Below are positions 8,126-17,029 of a DNA stretch of 54,217 nucleotides, in pieces. Where the stretch lies: the NCBI GenBank assembly GCA_947589055.1, contig CANPZL010000011.1, forward strand, positions 1 to 54,217, in the 5' to 3' direction. The notes below the pieces were generated by a model that was not told the DNA's origin, ran no database searches, and worked only from the letters and a program-made list of their open reading frames with translations. The DNA comes from an uncultured Lachnospiraceae bacterium (GTDB lineage: Bacteria > Bacillota > Clostridia > Lachnospirales > Lachnospiraceae). Each line of letters begins with the position of its first letter. The stretch's first letter is position 1. Position numbers and translations under genes: made by a program.

Positions 8126-8521
8126 CTATTTATAAATATTACGCCATTCCAGATCTCCCCGCTCCAAGGCCTTGACCAGCAGCTCGGCTGTAGCAAGGTT
8201 GGTAGCCAAGGGAATATTATACATATCGCAAAGGCGAAAAATATTGTTACTGTCGATTTCATGTGACTTGGGATTTTGTGGATCCCGTAAAAAAATCAGC
8301 ATATCCAGATCATTGTTTTCAATCTGGGATCCCAGCTGCTGCTCGCCTCCTAAATGACCAGCAAGGTATTTATTGACGGTCAGATTCGTTACTTCTTCAA
8401 TCAAACGTCCGGTAGTTCCGGTGGCATACAAAGAATTCTTACTCAAAATACCACGGTAGGCGATACAAAAGTTCTGCATCAGCTTTTTTTTGCTGTCATG
8501 TGCAATTAAACCTATATTCAT
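8126..8521 (-). CDS. mgsA: Methylglyoxal synthase
   Basis: Converts dihydroxyacetone phosphate to methylglyoxal and phosphate, a bypass of lower glycolysis. Signatures are the IAHDSKK start, TGTTG phosphate loop (34-38), LGGEQQ (57-62), FLRDP and SHEID, with H87 and D90 corresponding to the known catalytic His/Asp pair. Notably, the general base that is Asp in GGDQQ of characterised enzymes is Glu here (E60). Length 131 is normal. GAGGTGATTT precedes the ATG. It follows rodA by 8 bases, apparently co-transcribed with the shape genes. Confidence 0.93.
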   Translation of the reverse strand: MNIGLIAHDSKKKLMQNFCIAYRGILSKNSLYATGTTGRLIEEVTNLTVNKYLAGHLGGEQQLGSQIENNDLDMLIFLRDPQNPKSHEIDSNNIFRLCDMYNIPLATNLATAELLVKALERGDLEWRNIYK

Positions 8522-8529
8522 AAATCACC

Positions 8530-9639
8530 TCAATATTTCTTTTTATGCAATCCCACATTCAATACCAAGCCGATTCCCACACAGCAAGACAGTAAAGAAG
8601 AAAGTCCATAGCTGACAAAGGGTAATGGCAGTCCGGTATTTGGAAGAATCTGTGTCGCTACGCCAATATTGATAAAAGTCTGAAAACAGATCAGAGCCGC
8701 TACGCCGGAAGCGATCAGCATTCCTTCCGTATCCTGTGCCTTTCTGGCTATTCGTATACATTGTAACACTATCAGTAATATAATTGCAATAATAAACACA
8801 CAACCGATGAAGCCTAATTCCTCCCCTACCACAGAGAAAATAAAATCCGTCTGCTGCTCGGAAATCAGATTGGCATCCTTAACCGTTGCAACCGTATCCG
8901 AGGTCAGTCCCTTTCCGGTAAGCATACCGGAGCCAATCGCCATCACCGAATTGGATTGCTGCCAGCCCGTCGTTAATGCATAATCCTTCGGATACCGAAA
9001 GGCAAGGATCCGTCCACGCTGGGACTCAGTCAAAAGCTCCTGTCCCGGTTGTTGAATATACCAGAAAAACACGTTGGTAATCGGAATCAGGATCAAAGCG
9101 GAAATACCGATGATCTTATAGCTGAGACCTGCCAGAAAAATCATGGCCAATAATAACAAAAAAATATCAATCGTTGTGGACAAATCCGGTTGATTATATA
9201 TGATAAATAAGGGGATTCCACAAAATATGGCAATCAGCAGAAGACTTTTCCAGTTGTTCAGCTTCTCTTTCAGTTTCGTTAAAAGCACCGCTAAGGTAAT
9301 GATCATGAATATCTTTGAAAATTCCGATGGCTGTAACGTCATAATATCACCAATACCATACCACCGTTTGGCACCATTTACGATCTTTCCAAAGGGTATC
9401 AGTCCAAGCAGCATAATCAAATTTAATCCATACAGCACCAGCCATAGCTTACAGAGCACATGATAGTCGATCAGGGAAACCACTATCATTGCAATCAGGC
9501 AGCCCACCAGCCCGATGATCTGTTTTAACGTATAGGAGCTGTCTGCACTGTTGATAACGATTGTACCGAAAATACAGGCAATCAATACGAAAATCACTAA
9601 TTTGAAATTATAATTTCTTAACCGATAGCCCTTTAACAT
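8530..9639 (-). CDS. rodA: RodA-type SEDS peptidoglycan glycosyltransferase
   Basis: Polytopic membrane polymerase that uses lipid II to make glycan strands for cylindrical growth, working with the class B PBP2. About ten membrane spans are visible. Family motifs include GAKRWYGIGDIMTLQPSEFSK, YNQPDLSTTI and the C-terminal VSYGLSSLL. Length 369 fits. Linkage to mrdA, mreC and mreD favours RodA over FtsW or SpoVE. The ribosome site is modest (AAGGCG). Confidence 0.94.
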   Translation of the reverse strand: MLKGYRLRNYNFKLVIFVLIACIFGTIVINSADSSYTLKQIIGLVGCLIAMIVVSLIDYHVLCKLWLVLYGLNLIMLLGLIPFGKIVNGAKRWYGIGDIMTLQPSEFSKIFMIITLAVLLTKLKEKLNNWKSLLLIAIFCGIPLFIIYNQPDLSTTIDIFLLLLAMIFLAGLSYKIIGISALILIPITNVFFWYIQQPGQELLTESQRGRILAFRYPKDYALTTGWQQSNSVMAIGSGMLTGKGLTSDTVATVKDANLISEQQTDFIFSVVGEELGFIGCVFIIAIILLIVLQCIRIARKAQDTEGMLIASGVAALICFQTFINIGVATQILPNTGLPLPFVSYGLSSLLSCCVGIGLVLNVGLHKKKY

Positions 9640-9649
9640 TCAAATCGCC

Positions 9650-9937
9650 TTACTTTTTTGTGTTATTTGCCTTTAGCTCCTTGATCGGAATATTGGCATA
9701 GATTGCAGGAACGGTACCGTGTCCGCCCTCCGATTCCGTCTGTGTGATCTGGATATCCAGACCGGAAGCGTCGATTTCCACATATTTGGAAATCACCTCA
9801 ATAATCTCATTTTTTATCTGTTCCATAACATCCGGTGAGCAATTTGCACGATCCGATACCAGTAACAGCTTTAAACGGTCTTTTGCATAATCTCCAGAGG
9901 TCTTTTTTCTGCCAAAAAATAACTCTTTTAATCCCAT
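9650..9937 (-). CDS. minE: Cell division topological specificity factor MinE
   Basis: Stimulates MinD ATPase and drives Min oscillation so that the MinC inhibitor is kept from mid-cell. The N-terminus (MGLKELFFGRKK) is the membrane-targeting helix, followed by the MinD-contact segment (AKDRLKLLLVSDR) and the C-terminal dimerisation domain with the EVISKYVEID strand. Length 95 is typical. AGGAGGGAG precedes the ATG. Having both MinE and DivIVA is common in clostridia. Confidence 0.95.
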   Translation of the reverse strand: MGLKELFFGRKKTSGDYAKDRLKLLLVSDRANCSPDVMEQIKNEIIEVISKYVEIDASGLDIQITQTESEGGHGTVPAIYANIPIKELKANNTKK

Positions 9938-9954
9938 AGTATTTTGCTCCCTCC

Positions 9955-10749
9955 TTAGTTATTGGATTTTTTGAAAATCTTGGACAGCTTCTTAAAGAAA
10001 CCATCGTTGGACAAATCCAGATAAGGTACATCCTCACCCATGATCCGCTTACAGATGTTGCTGTACGCCCGGCCGGGAAGGGTATTGTCGCCAACTAAGG
10101 GTTCGCCCTGATTGGTAGATACTACGATACTTTCATCATCCGGAACCGCACCGATCAGATCAATCGCCAATATTTCCACTACATCATCAATGGACATCAT
10201 ATCCCCACGCTTTACCATGTCCATACGGATCCGGTTTACGATCAGGTTGATCTTTTTGATCTCATTTGCCTCCAGCAGTCCGATGATCCGATCCGCATCA
10301 CGAATTGCAGATACTTCCGGCGTAGTTACGACTAAAGCCCGGTCCGCTGCCGCAATGGCATTTTTAAAGCCCTGTTCGATTCCTGCCGGGCAATCCAGCA
10401 GTATGTAGTCAAATTCATCCCGTAACTCCTCTACCAGCTTTTTCATCTGCTCCGGAGATACCGAGGTCTTGTCCCTGGTTTGTGCAGACGGAAGTAAAAA
10501 CAGATTCGGATACCGCTTGTCCTTAATCAATGCCTGTTTGTAACGACAGTTTCCTTCTACTACATCCACCAGATTATATACGATACGGTTTTCCAGTCCC
10601 ATAACGACATCTAAGTTCCGCAGACCAATATCCGTATCGATCAATACTACCTTTTTGTCCATTTTTGCCAGACCGGTTCCTACGTTTGCCGTAGTTGTCG
10701 TCTTACCTACACCGCCTTTACCTGATGTGATTACAATTACTTCACTCAC
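9955..10749 (-). CDS. minD: Septum site-determining ATPase MinD
   Basis: Membrane-associated ATPase of the ParA/MinD family that recruits MinC. I choose the GTG start at 10749: GGAGG lies 9 bases upstream and the protein then begins SEVIVITSGKGGVGKTT, the usual MinD N-terminus. A longer frame extends 29 codons upstream without homology. The deviant Walker A has both lysines (K11, K16). LLDCPAGIE is Walker B/switch II, and the C-terminal DVPYLDLS.FFKKLSKIFKK tail is an amphipathic membrane-targeting helix. At 264 residues it matches the family. Confidence 0.96.
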   Translation of the reverse strand: MSEVIVITSGKGGVGKTTTTANVGTGLAKMDKKVVLIDTDIGLRNLDVVMGLENRIVYNLVDVVEGNCRYKQALIKDKRYPNLFLLPSAQTRDKTSVSPEQMKKLVEELRDEFDYILLDCPAGIEQGFKNAIAAADRALVVTTPEVSAIRDADRIIGLLEANEIKKINLIVNRIRMDMVKRGDMMSIDDVVEILAIDLIGAVPDDESIVVSTNQGEPLVGDNTLPGRAYSNICKRIMGEDVPYLDLSNDGFFKKLSKIFKKSNN

Positions 10750-10848
10750 TGCTTCATTCCTCCACTCATGTATGCTTTTATTTATATTCATTGGGAACTC
10801 CCATTTACGAATTAGCCTCCCCTGGTCATTCCACATGGTTTTTTGCTG

Positions 10849-11565
10849 TTAGATCTGAAGATCGTTCAAAACAGATTTGCTTACCGGCTCAATGTATATG
10901 TTTTCGTTTTCTACAAATGCGATCTGAGCCTCGGTATTTTTACTTCCGATTCGCTTTTTCGGTTTATCTGGCGACCGGCCGATAATATCGCTGATCTGTA
11001 TCTGCATTGGCAGCATGGAAAGCGCCAGTACGAATGCGTTACGGTTCCCGGAAGCGCCTGCAATCGCAGTTCCCTTTAAGCTCCCAAGAATGATGATGTT
11101 TCCGTTGGAAAGCACGGTCGCCCCCGGATTCACATCTCCAATCATCACCAGACTGCCGGAGGATTCCAATGTCTGACCGGAACGCAAGGTACCCTTATAA
11201 AATAAACCATCCTTTTGTTCCGGATAGATATACCGGGTTTCCGCATCCGCCGTTGTTCCTGTCTCCTGTGAGCTTTCTTCAATGATGCGTTGGAACCGTT
11301 CTTCCGTATCCTTACTGTTATCAATGACATAGGGAATCCGAAGGGTCGTTCGTTTTTTGATCAGATCAAGGATCCGATCGATTTCCTCTGTTGATAGCTG
11401 CCTCCCTTCAAAGGTAATGGCGCATTGCGTGGTACTGTTAAAATATTTACTGGAATCGTCAAATCGTACACCGATTTCGATCAAAAGCTCCTCAAAAGGA
11501 GTATCCGGATCGAGAACCAGAACAATTCCATAACGGTTTCCTTTGATTATTACTCGTTCGTTCAT
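10849..11565 (-). CDS. minC: Septum site-determining protein MinC
   Basis: FtsZ polymerisation inhibitor delivered by MinD. The N-terminal inhibitory domain (1-100) is divergent. The C-terminal beta-helix domain (about 115-215) has the conserved repeating glycine pattern (LRSGQTLESSGSLVMIGDVNPGA; NIIILGSLKGTA) that binds MinD. Length 238 is typical. The gene order minC-minD-minE is conserved. It follows mrdA after 116 bases that contain a possible promoter. Confidence 0.95.
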   Translation of the reverse strand: MNERVIIKGNRYGIVLVLDPDTPFEELLIEIGVRFDDSSKYFNSTTQCAITFEGRQLSTEEIDRILDLIKKRTTLRIPYVIDNSKDTEERFQRIIEESSQETGTTADAETRYIYPEQKDGLFYKGTLRSGQTLESSGSLVMIGDVNPGATVLSNGNIIILGSLKGTAIAGASGNRNAFVLALSMLPMQIQISDIIGRSPDKPKKRIGSKNTEAQIAFVENENIYIEPVSKSVLNDLQI

Positions 11566-11608
11566 GAACCCACCTCATCTATTTGTCAACCTAACCATAC
11601 ACATAACC

Positions 11609-11638
11609 AATATATACCAAATCTGTAAGGCTTGGCAA
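11609..11638 (-). promoter_or_regulatory. Candidate promoter for minCDE
   Basis: On the minus strand TTGCCA (11633-11638, five of six consensus) is followed by an AT-rich TATATATT. It can be read as TATATA at 16-base spacing or TATATT at 18. It lies in the 116-base gap after mrdA and may give minCDE-rodA-mgsA independent expression. Confidence 0.5.
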
Positions 11639-11681
11639 GTGATTTCCATGTGATTCTATAAGAATCCCCAAACTGGCAGTA

Positions 11682-14543
11682 TCAATCCGTATGCACACTG
11701 TTTCCGGAAACCGTCTGGTTTTCCAGCAGCTCCGGCTGATAATAGTAGGCATAGATAAAGCTAGCCAGCTCCTCAGCATTTCCGGAGGAATGTCCGTAAG
11801 GAATAACGGTCGTTACGGTTATTTCCGGATCCTCATACGGGGCGAAAGAAACAAACAGTGCGTGACTGGCTCTTGTCAGATCTTCTTGGGCGGTTCCCGT
11901 CTTACCTGCCACCGCCACGTCCATTTTATTCAGGAGGCTTTCCGATGAGGTATTATTGGTTATGACCCGCCGCATTCCTTCAAAGATCGTATCCCAAAGG
12001 GAATTCGGTATTTCTCCGTGGGTAGTCACCTTCGGCTCATTGGTATAGATGCTGTTCCCTTCAAAGTTTTGAATATCATTGATAATGGAAAGGTCATAGC
12101 AATCGCCTCTGGTTGCCACCGTATTCACATAACGTGCCATCTGTACGGGTGTAAAGCTGTTGCTGCCCTGTCCGATGGCAGAACGTGGCACGCTTTCATT
12201 TGAAAGGCTTGGCTCCGATTCCGGCAGCTCGATTCCGGATTTTCGATCCAGTCCAAATACACTGGCATACCGGTTTAACTGTTCCAAACCGTACTGTTCG
12301 CTGTATACCCCGTTTTTCTGAAGTCCCAGACGGTACCCTACCTCATAATAGAAATAATTACAGGATACCTCTAAGGCCTCCGCAATGCCGATAGTGCCAT
12401 GTGTACCCGGATAGATCCAGCAGCGGGGGCTTGGGGTAACCCTTTCAAATATACCGTGGGTCTCAATGGTTTCATTCAGGCCTAAGACGCCCTCTTGTAC
12501 CCCTGCCACCGTTGTCAGCATTTTGTAGGTGGATCCCGGTGCCGTTCTCTGCTGGGTCGCCCGGTTAAACATAGGGCTGGTAACGTCCGCATCCAGCTGC
12601 ATAAAATAATCGGCATCAATGGTATTTGTCAACCGGTTATTATCATAGCTTGGATAGCTGACAAGCGCCAGTATTTTTCCGGTCTTTACCTCCGTGACAA
12701 CGACGGAGCCGGAGCAAGGATCCAGTGCAAGCTGAGCCGGCGTGATCTCAATCTTTTGGATTTTTCGGTACATAAAGGTATAGGGGCTGATCTCTCCGTT
12801 TTGAAGAGGAAGATAATCTTCGTCCTCCGTGCTTAGTACCCCTTGGTCATACAGCATCAGGCACACCTGTTTCCCGTTTATTAAACCGGATTGTATCATA
12901 TATTGAATGACTAATTTGTCAAATTCCGTGTCATTTTGTAAGCCTTCCAGAATCATTTCCACCAGTGCATTGTATATTTCTTCGGAATCATAATAATCAC
13001 TGGACAACTGGAAGTCAGAAATGTTGATGGCGTTTTGGTTAATGGCATACCGCAGGTACTCACCCAGTCCAATCGTTCCGTTATTATATGCAACAAAGGT
13101 TTCATCATTATCCGGAATCACTGTAATATCTAATATCTCATCCGCAATCAGCTTCCGATAAATATAATTTAAGTATTCCTGATCCTCTTCGGATAAACTG
13201 CTCATAGGGGCATCGGAATAAAGAAGATTGCTTTCTACTAAAGATAAAACGGAAGTCTGTCGGCTTTCAAAGCTGCTTAAAAAGGTCTTTTCATTTTCCG
13301 ATGCTTCTGCGGAGCGGATATGCTCCATTGTAAGCGTATTATTCCGAAACAACGCAAAATAAACGTCATACATGGGGATTCGTATATTCTTTTCTGTACT
13401 TTCTTCATTTCCCTCAGATATATGTGCCAGCAGGATCCCGGCCAGCTCCCGTTCTAAGGCGTCATAGCAATACTTGGTAAGATCACTGTCAATCGAGAGA
13501 TAGACATTATTACCGGCTACAGCTTCGCTGCTGTCTATGACCTCAAGCACCCGGCCCATATTATCTACAAACAGATGCTGATTCCCGCTTCTGCCCCGGA
13601 GCTGATCCTCCAATACGCTTTCAAGTCCCATTTTTCCCACAACATCCGTTGAGGTATACTGCTGTTCCTCCGGAAGATCCTCATTGTACTGTGCAAGCTC
13701 ATCAGCGGAAATATTTCCGATATATCCGATAATATTGGCAAAGTATTTGGAATCATTATAGATACGGGTAGAATCCACCTGAACGTCCATTCCCAGTAAT
13801 TCACTCTTTCCCTCCATGATCTGGGCAACACTGGCATCGGAAACGTTCAGGGCAATCTTTACCGTTACATACTGTTGAAAGCGATTCAGCCAAAGGGAGT
13901 AGCGGACAGCCATGATCTTTAGGGCGTCTTCTTTTGTATAAGAATCCGCTATATCAAAGTTTCTGGTCCGTTTATTGTTATTGTTGTTCCGGAGATATTG
14001 AAAGATTTCTTCTGCACTTGCCTCTGCATGTTCTTTTAAGTCCTCTTTTTTACTGACCGCATAAACCTCCATACGAAACCGTGTCAGTGCATTTCCGGAT
14101 ACCGTGAACCGGCAATTCCCCGACTCATCCAGTTCAATCGGAAAATTATCATATAAGACGGTATCTCCATTTTGTTCCAATATCTGAATGGTATCATAAA
14201 CGACCTTGTTTTTAAGTTCATCTACCGACATATCCAGCTCCGCCGCACGATCTTCTAACTGGGGACTGTTGCCAAAGATCACAGAATACGATATTTCATT
14301 ATATGCCAGTTCGTTTCCGTTTCGGTCGTAGATGATTCCCCGTGGAGCCGGTACCGTCACGGTACGCTCCTGTCCATAGGTAAAATTATCCAGGTATTCT
14401 TTACCGTCTACGATCTGCAAAACGAACAGACGATAGATCAAAATCCCGAACAGCAGGAAGAACACGATCGTCAATGGAAAAAGCCGATGGCTCGTATATT
14501 CTTTTAGAAAATCTTTGATTGCTCCAAACAATTCCTTCAGCAT
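11682..14543 (-). CDS. mrdA: Class B penicillin-binding protein 2 with a large insertion
   Basis: Transpeptidase partner of RodA for side-wall peptidoglycan. A single membrane span (about 22-45) is followed by the pedestal domain. The active-site motifs are S671-T-Y-K674, S727-C-N729 and K881-T-G. At 953 residues it is far longer than the 600-700 usual for PBP2. The extra length is a mostly helical, acidic segment of about 230 residues (370-600) between the strand SIDSDLTKYCYDALE and LALDPCSGSVVVTEVKTGKILALVS, which are adjacent in typical PBP2 proteins. The ATG overlaps the mreD stop by one base. Confidence 0.93.
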   Translation of the reverse strand: MLKELFGAIKDFLKEYTSHRLFPLTIVFFLLFGILIYRLFVLQIVDGKEYLDNFTYGQERTVTVPAPRGIIYDRNGNELAYNEISYSVIFGNSPQLEDRAAELDMSVDELKNKVVYDTIQILEQNGDTVLYDNFPIELDESGNCRFTVSGNALTRFRMEVYAVSKKEDLKEHAEASAEEIFQYLRNNNNNKRTRNFDIADSYTKEDALKIMAVRYSLWLNRFQQYVTVKIALNVSDASVAQIMEGKSELLGMDVQVDSTRIYNDSKYFANIIGYIGNISADELAQYNEDLPEEQQYTSTDVVGKMGLESVLEDQLRGRSGNQHLFVDNMGRVLEVIDSSEAVAGNNVYLSIDSDLTKYCYDALERELAGILLAHISEGNEESTEKNIRIPMYDVYFALFRNNTLTMEHIRSAEASENEKTFLSSFESRQTSVLSLVESNLLYSDAPMSSLSEEDQEYLNYIYRKLIADEILDITVIPDNDETFVAYNNGTIGLGEYLRYAINQNAINISDFQLSSDYYDSEEIYNALVEMILEGLQNDTEFDKLVIQYMIQSGLINGKQVCLMLYDQGVLSTEDEDYLPLQNGEISPYTFMYRKIQKIEITPAQLALDPCSGSVVVTEVKTGKILALVSYPSYDNNRLTNTIDADYFMQLDADVTSPMFNRATQQRTAPGSTYKMLTTVAGVQEGVLGLNETIETHGIFERVTPSPRCWIYPGTHGTIGIAEALEVSCNYFYYEVGYRLGLQKNGVYSEQYGLEQLNRYASVFGLDRKSGIELPESEPSLSNESVPRSAIGQGSNSFTPVQMARYVNTVATRGDCYDLSIINDIQNFEGNSIYTNEPKVTTHGEIPNSLWDTIFEGMRRVITNNTSSESLLNKMDVAVAGKTGTAQEDLTRASHALFVSFAPYEDPEITVTTVIPYGHSSGNAEELASFIYAYYYQPELLENQTVSGNSVHTD

Positions 14544-15052
14544 CAGGCTTCACTCCCTTCTTCCTTCCGCTTCAGCCACTGGTTGATCTTTACCAACGGT
14601 TTGTAAAGGATCAGCGTCATGATCATGGTATAGATCATTTCCGGCAGGATAACATGAACGGAATAAAATCCGATGTCCAAACGGTTTCGCAGCAGATACG
14701 TAACGATATATATAATGAGACTGTATACCAGATCATTGGCTCCCACCATCAGCATAGGAAGCAGAATATCCTCCATATAATACACCCGGTGGAAAAATCC
14801 GTTGATGTATCCAAGATACATATAAAGAAGCGCATAGGGACCAATGATCGTATCAAAGAAAATATCCAGCAGCAGTCCGGAGAAAAAGCCTACCAGCATT
14901 CCCTCCTTACGTCCACGCATCATACCAAAGGAAACGGTAGGTATCAAAAGAAGATTTGGCACGATACCTGCCAAATCCAGATAACGGAACAATGCAGTCT
15001 GTAACAGAAAACAGACCAGCACAATTATCAACTGTATCAAAAATCTACGCAT
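14543..15052 (-). CDS. mreD: Rod shape-determining membrane protein MreD
   Basis: Integral membrane subunit of the elongasome, bridging MreC and the PBP2-RodA synthase. Five to six membrane spans fill its 169 residues, with family features such as NLLLIPTVSFGMMRG and GLLLDIFFDTIIGPYALLY. It lies between mreC and mrdA with 4-base and 1-base junctions. mreB is not in the cluster and must lie elsewhere. Confidence 0.93.
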   Translation of the reverse strand: MRRFLIQLIIVLVCFLLQTALFRYLDLAGIVPNLLLIPTVSFGMMRGRKEGMLVGFFSGLLLDIFFDTIIGPYALLYMYLGYINGFFHRVYYMEDILLPMLMVGANDLVYSLIIYIVTYLLRNRLDIGFYSVHVILPEMIYTMIMTLILYKPLVKINQWLKRKEEGSEA

Positions 15053-15056
15053 ATCA

Positions 15057-15914
15057 TCACTCTTCTTCGTCCAGATCCTGCTTTAGCTCCAGTACCACCA
15101 AAACCGTCTGAATATGTTTAAAGTCAACCGCCGGGATTACATCTGCCGACATAGTAAGGTTATTGGAATCCAATGTCAGATTTGTCACATAGCCGATCGT
15201 GATACCCGGCATGAAATTTTCGCTGATCCCGGATGTGATCAGTTCATCTCCTTCGGAAACCAGTGCATCCTTATCAATGTTCTCCACCCGGATATACCCT
15301 TCATCCATGTGTTTTTCATCTCCCACAACATTGCAAAGGGAGGAATCCGTAAGAAACATGGCGCTGACATTACTGTTATCGTCGATAATGGCACGGACCT
15401 TTGCATAATTCGGCCCCACCTCTGTCACAATCCCGACCAGTCCGTTACCTGCCATTACATTACTGCCGACCTGGATTCCGGAATTGCTCCCTTTATCAAT
15501 GATAAAGGTATCAAACCAGTTGCCGGCGTCTTTGGAAATAACATTGGCAGCAATCTTTTCATAACTGGGATACCGGGAATCCAGATCATACAACTCCCGC
15601 AGGTCATTTAATTCATCGGCATCGGCCATCTGCATCCGGTCTTCTGTCTGATAGGCTTCCAACTGCTGGCGCAATTCTTCGTTTTCCGCCTGCAGATGCT
15701 GAATATCGGTAATCATATCCAATTTATCTCCGACCCATTCTCCTATGACATTGATTCCCCGCTGCATTGGTGTGATCGTAACACCGGTAACATACCGCAG
15801 CGGTGTCAATACCTCTTCAAATGCCAGAGAAATCCCGATCAGTCCCAGACAGACAATAGTCAAAATCAAAAGGATATATCTGGGTGGAATCCCGTTCTTA
15901 CTATTAAATCTCAT
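15057..15914 (-). CDS. mreC: Rod shape-determining protein MreC
   Basis: Bitopic protein that activates PBP2-RodA from outside the membrane. An N-terminal membrane span (about 12-30) is followed by a coiled coil (about 72-110) and the MreC beta-barrel domains (VISKDAGNWFDTFIIDKGSNSGI; GLVGIVTEVGPNYAKV; LITSGISENFMPGITIGYV). Length 285 is typical. It follows radC as in many Firmicutes. Confidence 0.95.
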   Translation of the reverse strand: MRFNSKNGIPPRYILLILTIVCLGLIGISLAFEEVLTPLRYVTGVTITPMQRGINVIGEWVGDKLDMITDIQHLQAENEELRQQLEAYQTEDRMQMADADELNDLRELYDLDSRYPSYEKIAANVISKDAGNWFDTFIIDKGSNSGIQVGSNVMAGNGLVGIVTEVGPNYAKVRAIIDDNSNVSAMFLTDSSLCNVVGDEKHMDEGYIRVENIDKDALVSEGDELITSGISENFMPGITIGYVTNLTLDSNNLTMSADVIPAVDFKHIQTVLVVLELKQDLDEEE

Positions 15915-15938
15915 AATACGTACTTCTTTCCATGTGAA

Positions 15939-16634
15939 TTATTGTATCAGTTGTCCCTGCTCCGCAAAGCTGTAATAAGCCCCGGCACCGATCACTATAT
16001 GATCCAGCAGCGGAATCTGCAGCAGCCTGCCTGCTTCCTGAAGCTGTCTGGTCGCTTTTTGATCCTCCTGACTGGGCGTGACATTGCCGGACGGATGATT
16101 ATGAATCAAAACCAGAAATACACTGTTGCATTTCAATGCCTCTAAAAAGATTTCCCTTGGCGAGATCAAAGAGGCGTTTACGGTTCCTTTGGTAATCAGC
16201 CGTTTCTTTATCAGCCTGCATTTTTGATCCAAATAAACCGCATATACGCATTCTTGTGTTTCAAATCGTAACTCCTCCATAAAATATTGTGCGATATACA
16301 CCGGTTTTCCAAGCCGAATCTGTTCTTCCGGCACGGAACGTGCAATACGCTTTGCCAATTCAACAATGGCTTGCAGCTGGATTGCTTTCACTCTGCCGAT
16401 TCCCGGCAGTTCCATCAACTGTTCCCGACTTAGATTACAAAGTCCCCGTAAGCCTTTCTTATTTTCATTCCTGTTTAATACCTGTCTGGCAAGCTGTAGG
16501 GAATTCACACCCACACAGCCGTTTCGTATAATGACTGCCAGCAGTTCTGCATCGCTCAACCCTTCCGGCCCCAGCTGTTCAAAGCGTTCATATGGCCGCT
16601 CGGATAGCGGGAATTCTTTCATGTTTTCCTTCAT
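15939..16634 (-). CDS. radC: RadC/JAB-domain protein
   Basis: An N-terminal helix-hairpin-helix segment (about 25-85, LMELPGIGRVKAIQL) is followed by a JAB1/MPN metalloprotease-like domain with a complete zinc motif, H178-N-H180-P-S-G and D191. Despite the historical name, a role in DNA repair is not established for the family. Two start options exist, M1 (AAAGGA 4 bases upstream) and M5. The position before mreC is a conserved linkage. Confidence 0.92.
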   Translation of the reverse strand: MKENMKEFPLSERPYERFEQLGPEGLSDAELLAVIIRNGCVGVNSLQLARQVLNRNENKKGLRGLCNLSREQLMELPGIGRVKAIQLQAIVELAKRIARSVPEEQIRLGKPVYIAQYFMEELRFETQECVYAVYLDQKCRLIKKRLITKGTVNASLISPREIFLEALKCNSVFLVLIHNHPSGNVTPSQEDQKATRQLQEAGRLLQIPLLDHIVIGAGAYYSFAEQGQLIQ

Positions 16635-16677
16635 ACAATCCTTTCCCGCTCACGATAAAAGCTCCATATGTATCCGG

Positions 16678-16941
16678 CTACAGCAGCCGATAGATCACAA
16701 CCCCAATGATCACCCCGATAATCCCTCCAATGGTAATCTTGATCGTCAGACCAAAGGTCAGAACCAGAATTCCCAGATCCAATACCACCGGCTCAGCCAA
16801 CCCAAAGGACTGTCCAAAATTCAACCAGCTTAAAAATGCAATATCTCTGGTAAGCCAGCCGATAAATCCCCCGATTACGATACCGGCTAATATCATTAAA
16901 AATAATGCCCAGTTATTTTTTCCTAAATTTCCACTTGCCAT
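16678..16941 (-). CDS. Small membrane protein, DUF4321-like
   Basis: An 87-residue protein with two membrane-spanning segments (about 10-32 and 55-85) and several glycines within them; there is no catalytic motif. It matches my memory of the DUF4321 family, commonly found just upstream of radC-mreBCD in clostridia. It is first in this unit behind a good promoter (17001-17029). Function is unknown; an envelope or elongasome accessory role is only suggested by position. Confidence 0.8.
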   Translation of the reverse strand: MASGNLGKNNWALFLMILAGIVIGGFIGWLTRDIAFLSWLNFGQSFGLAEPVVLDLGILVLTFGLTIKITIGGIIGVIIGVVIYRLL

Positions 16942-17000
16942 GATAATCGTCTTCCTTCCATTGTCCTTTGTATATTCTTGTGTTCATCACCAACGCAAAT

Positions 17001-17029
17001 ATCTTACCATAATTTGGAATCTATATCAA
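17001..17029 (-). promoter_or_regulatory. Promoter for DUF4321-radC-mreCD-mrdA
   Basis: On the minus strand TTGATA (17024-17029, five of six) and TAAGAT (17001-17006, four of six) are separated by 17 bases, with TGG immediately before the -10 (extended). It overlaps the end of the preceding PLP-lyase gene and would start RNA about 50 bases before DUF4321. Confidence 0.7.

Noticed and set aside
10750..10836. 29-codon N-terminal extension of MinD
   Set aside because: The usual MinD N-terminus begins at the GTG, which has a suitable ribosome site; the extension has no similarity.
11652..11666. GATTCT-ATA-AGAATC palindrome after mrdA
   Set aside because: Short stem without T-run; possible by chance and not supportable as terminator or operator.
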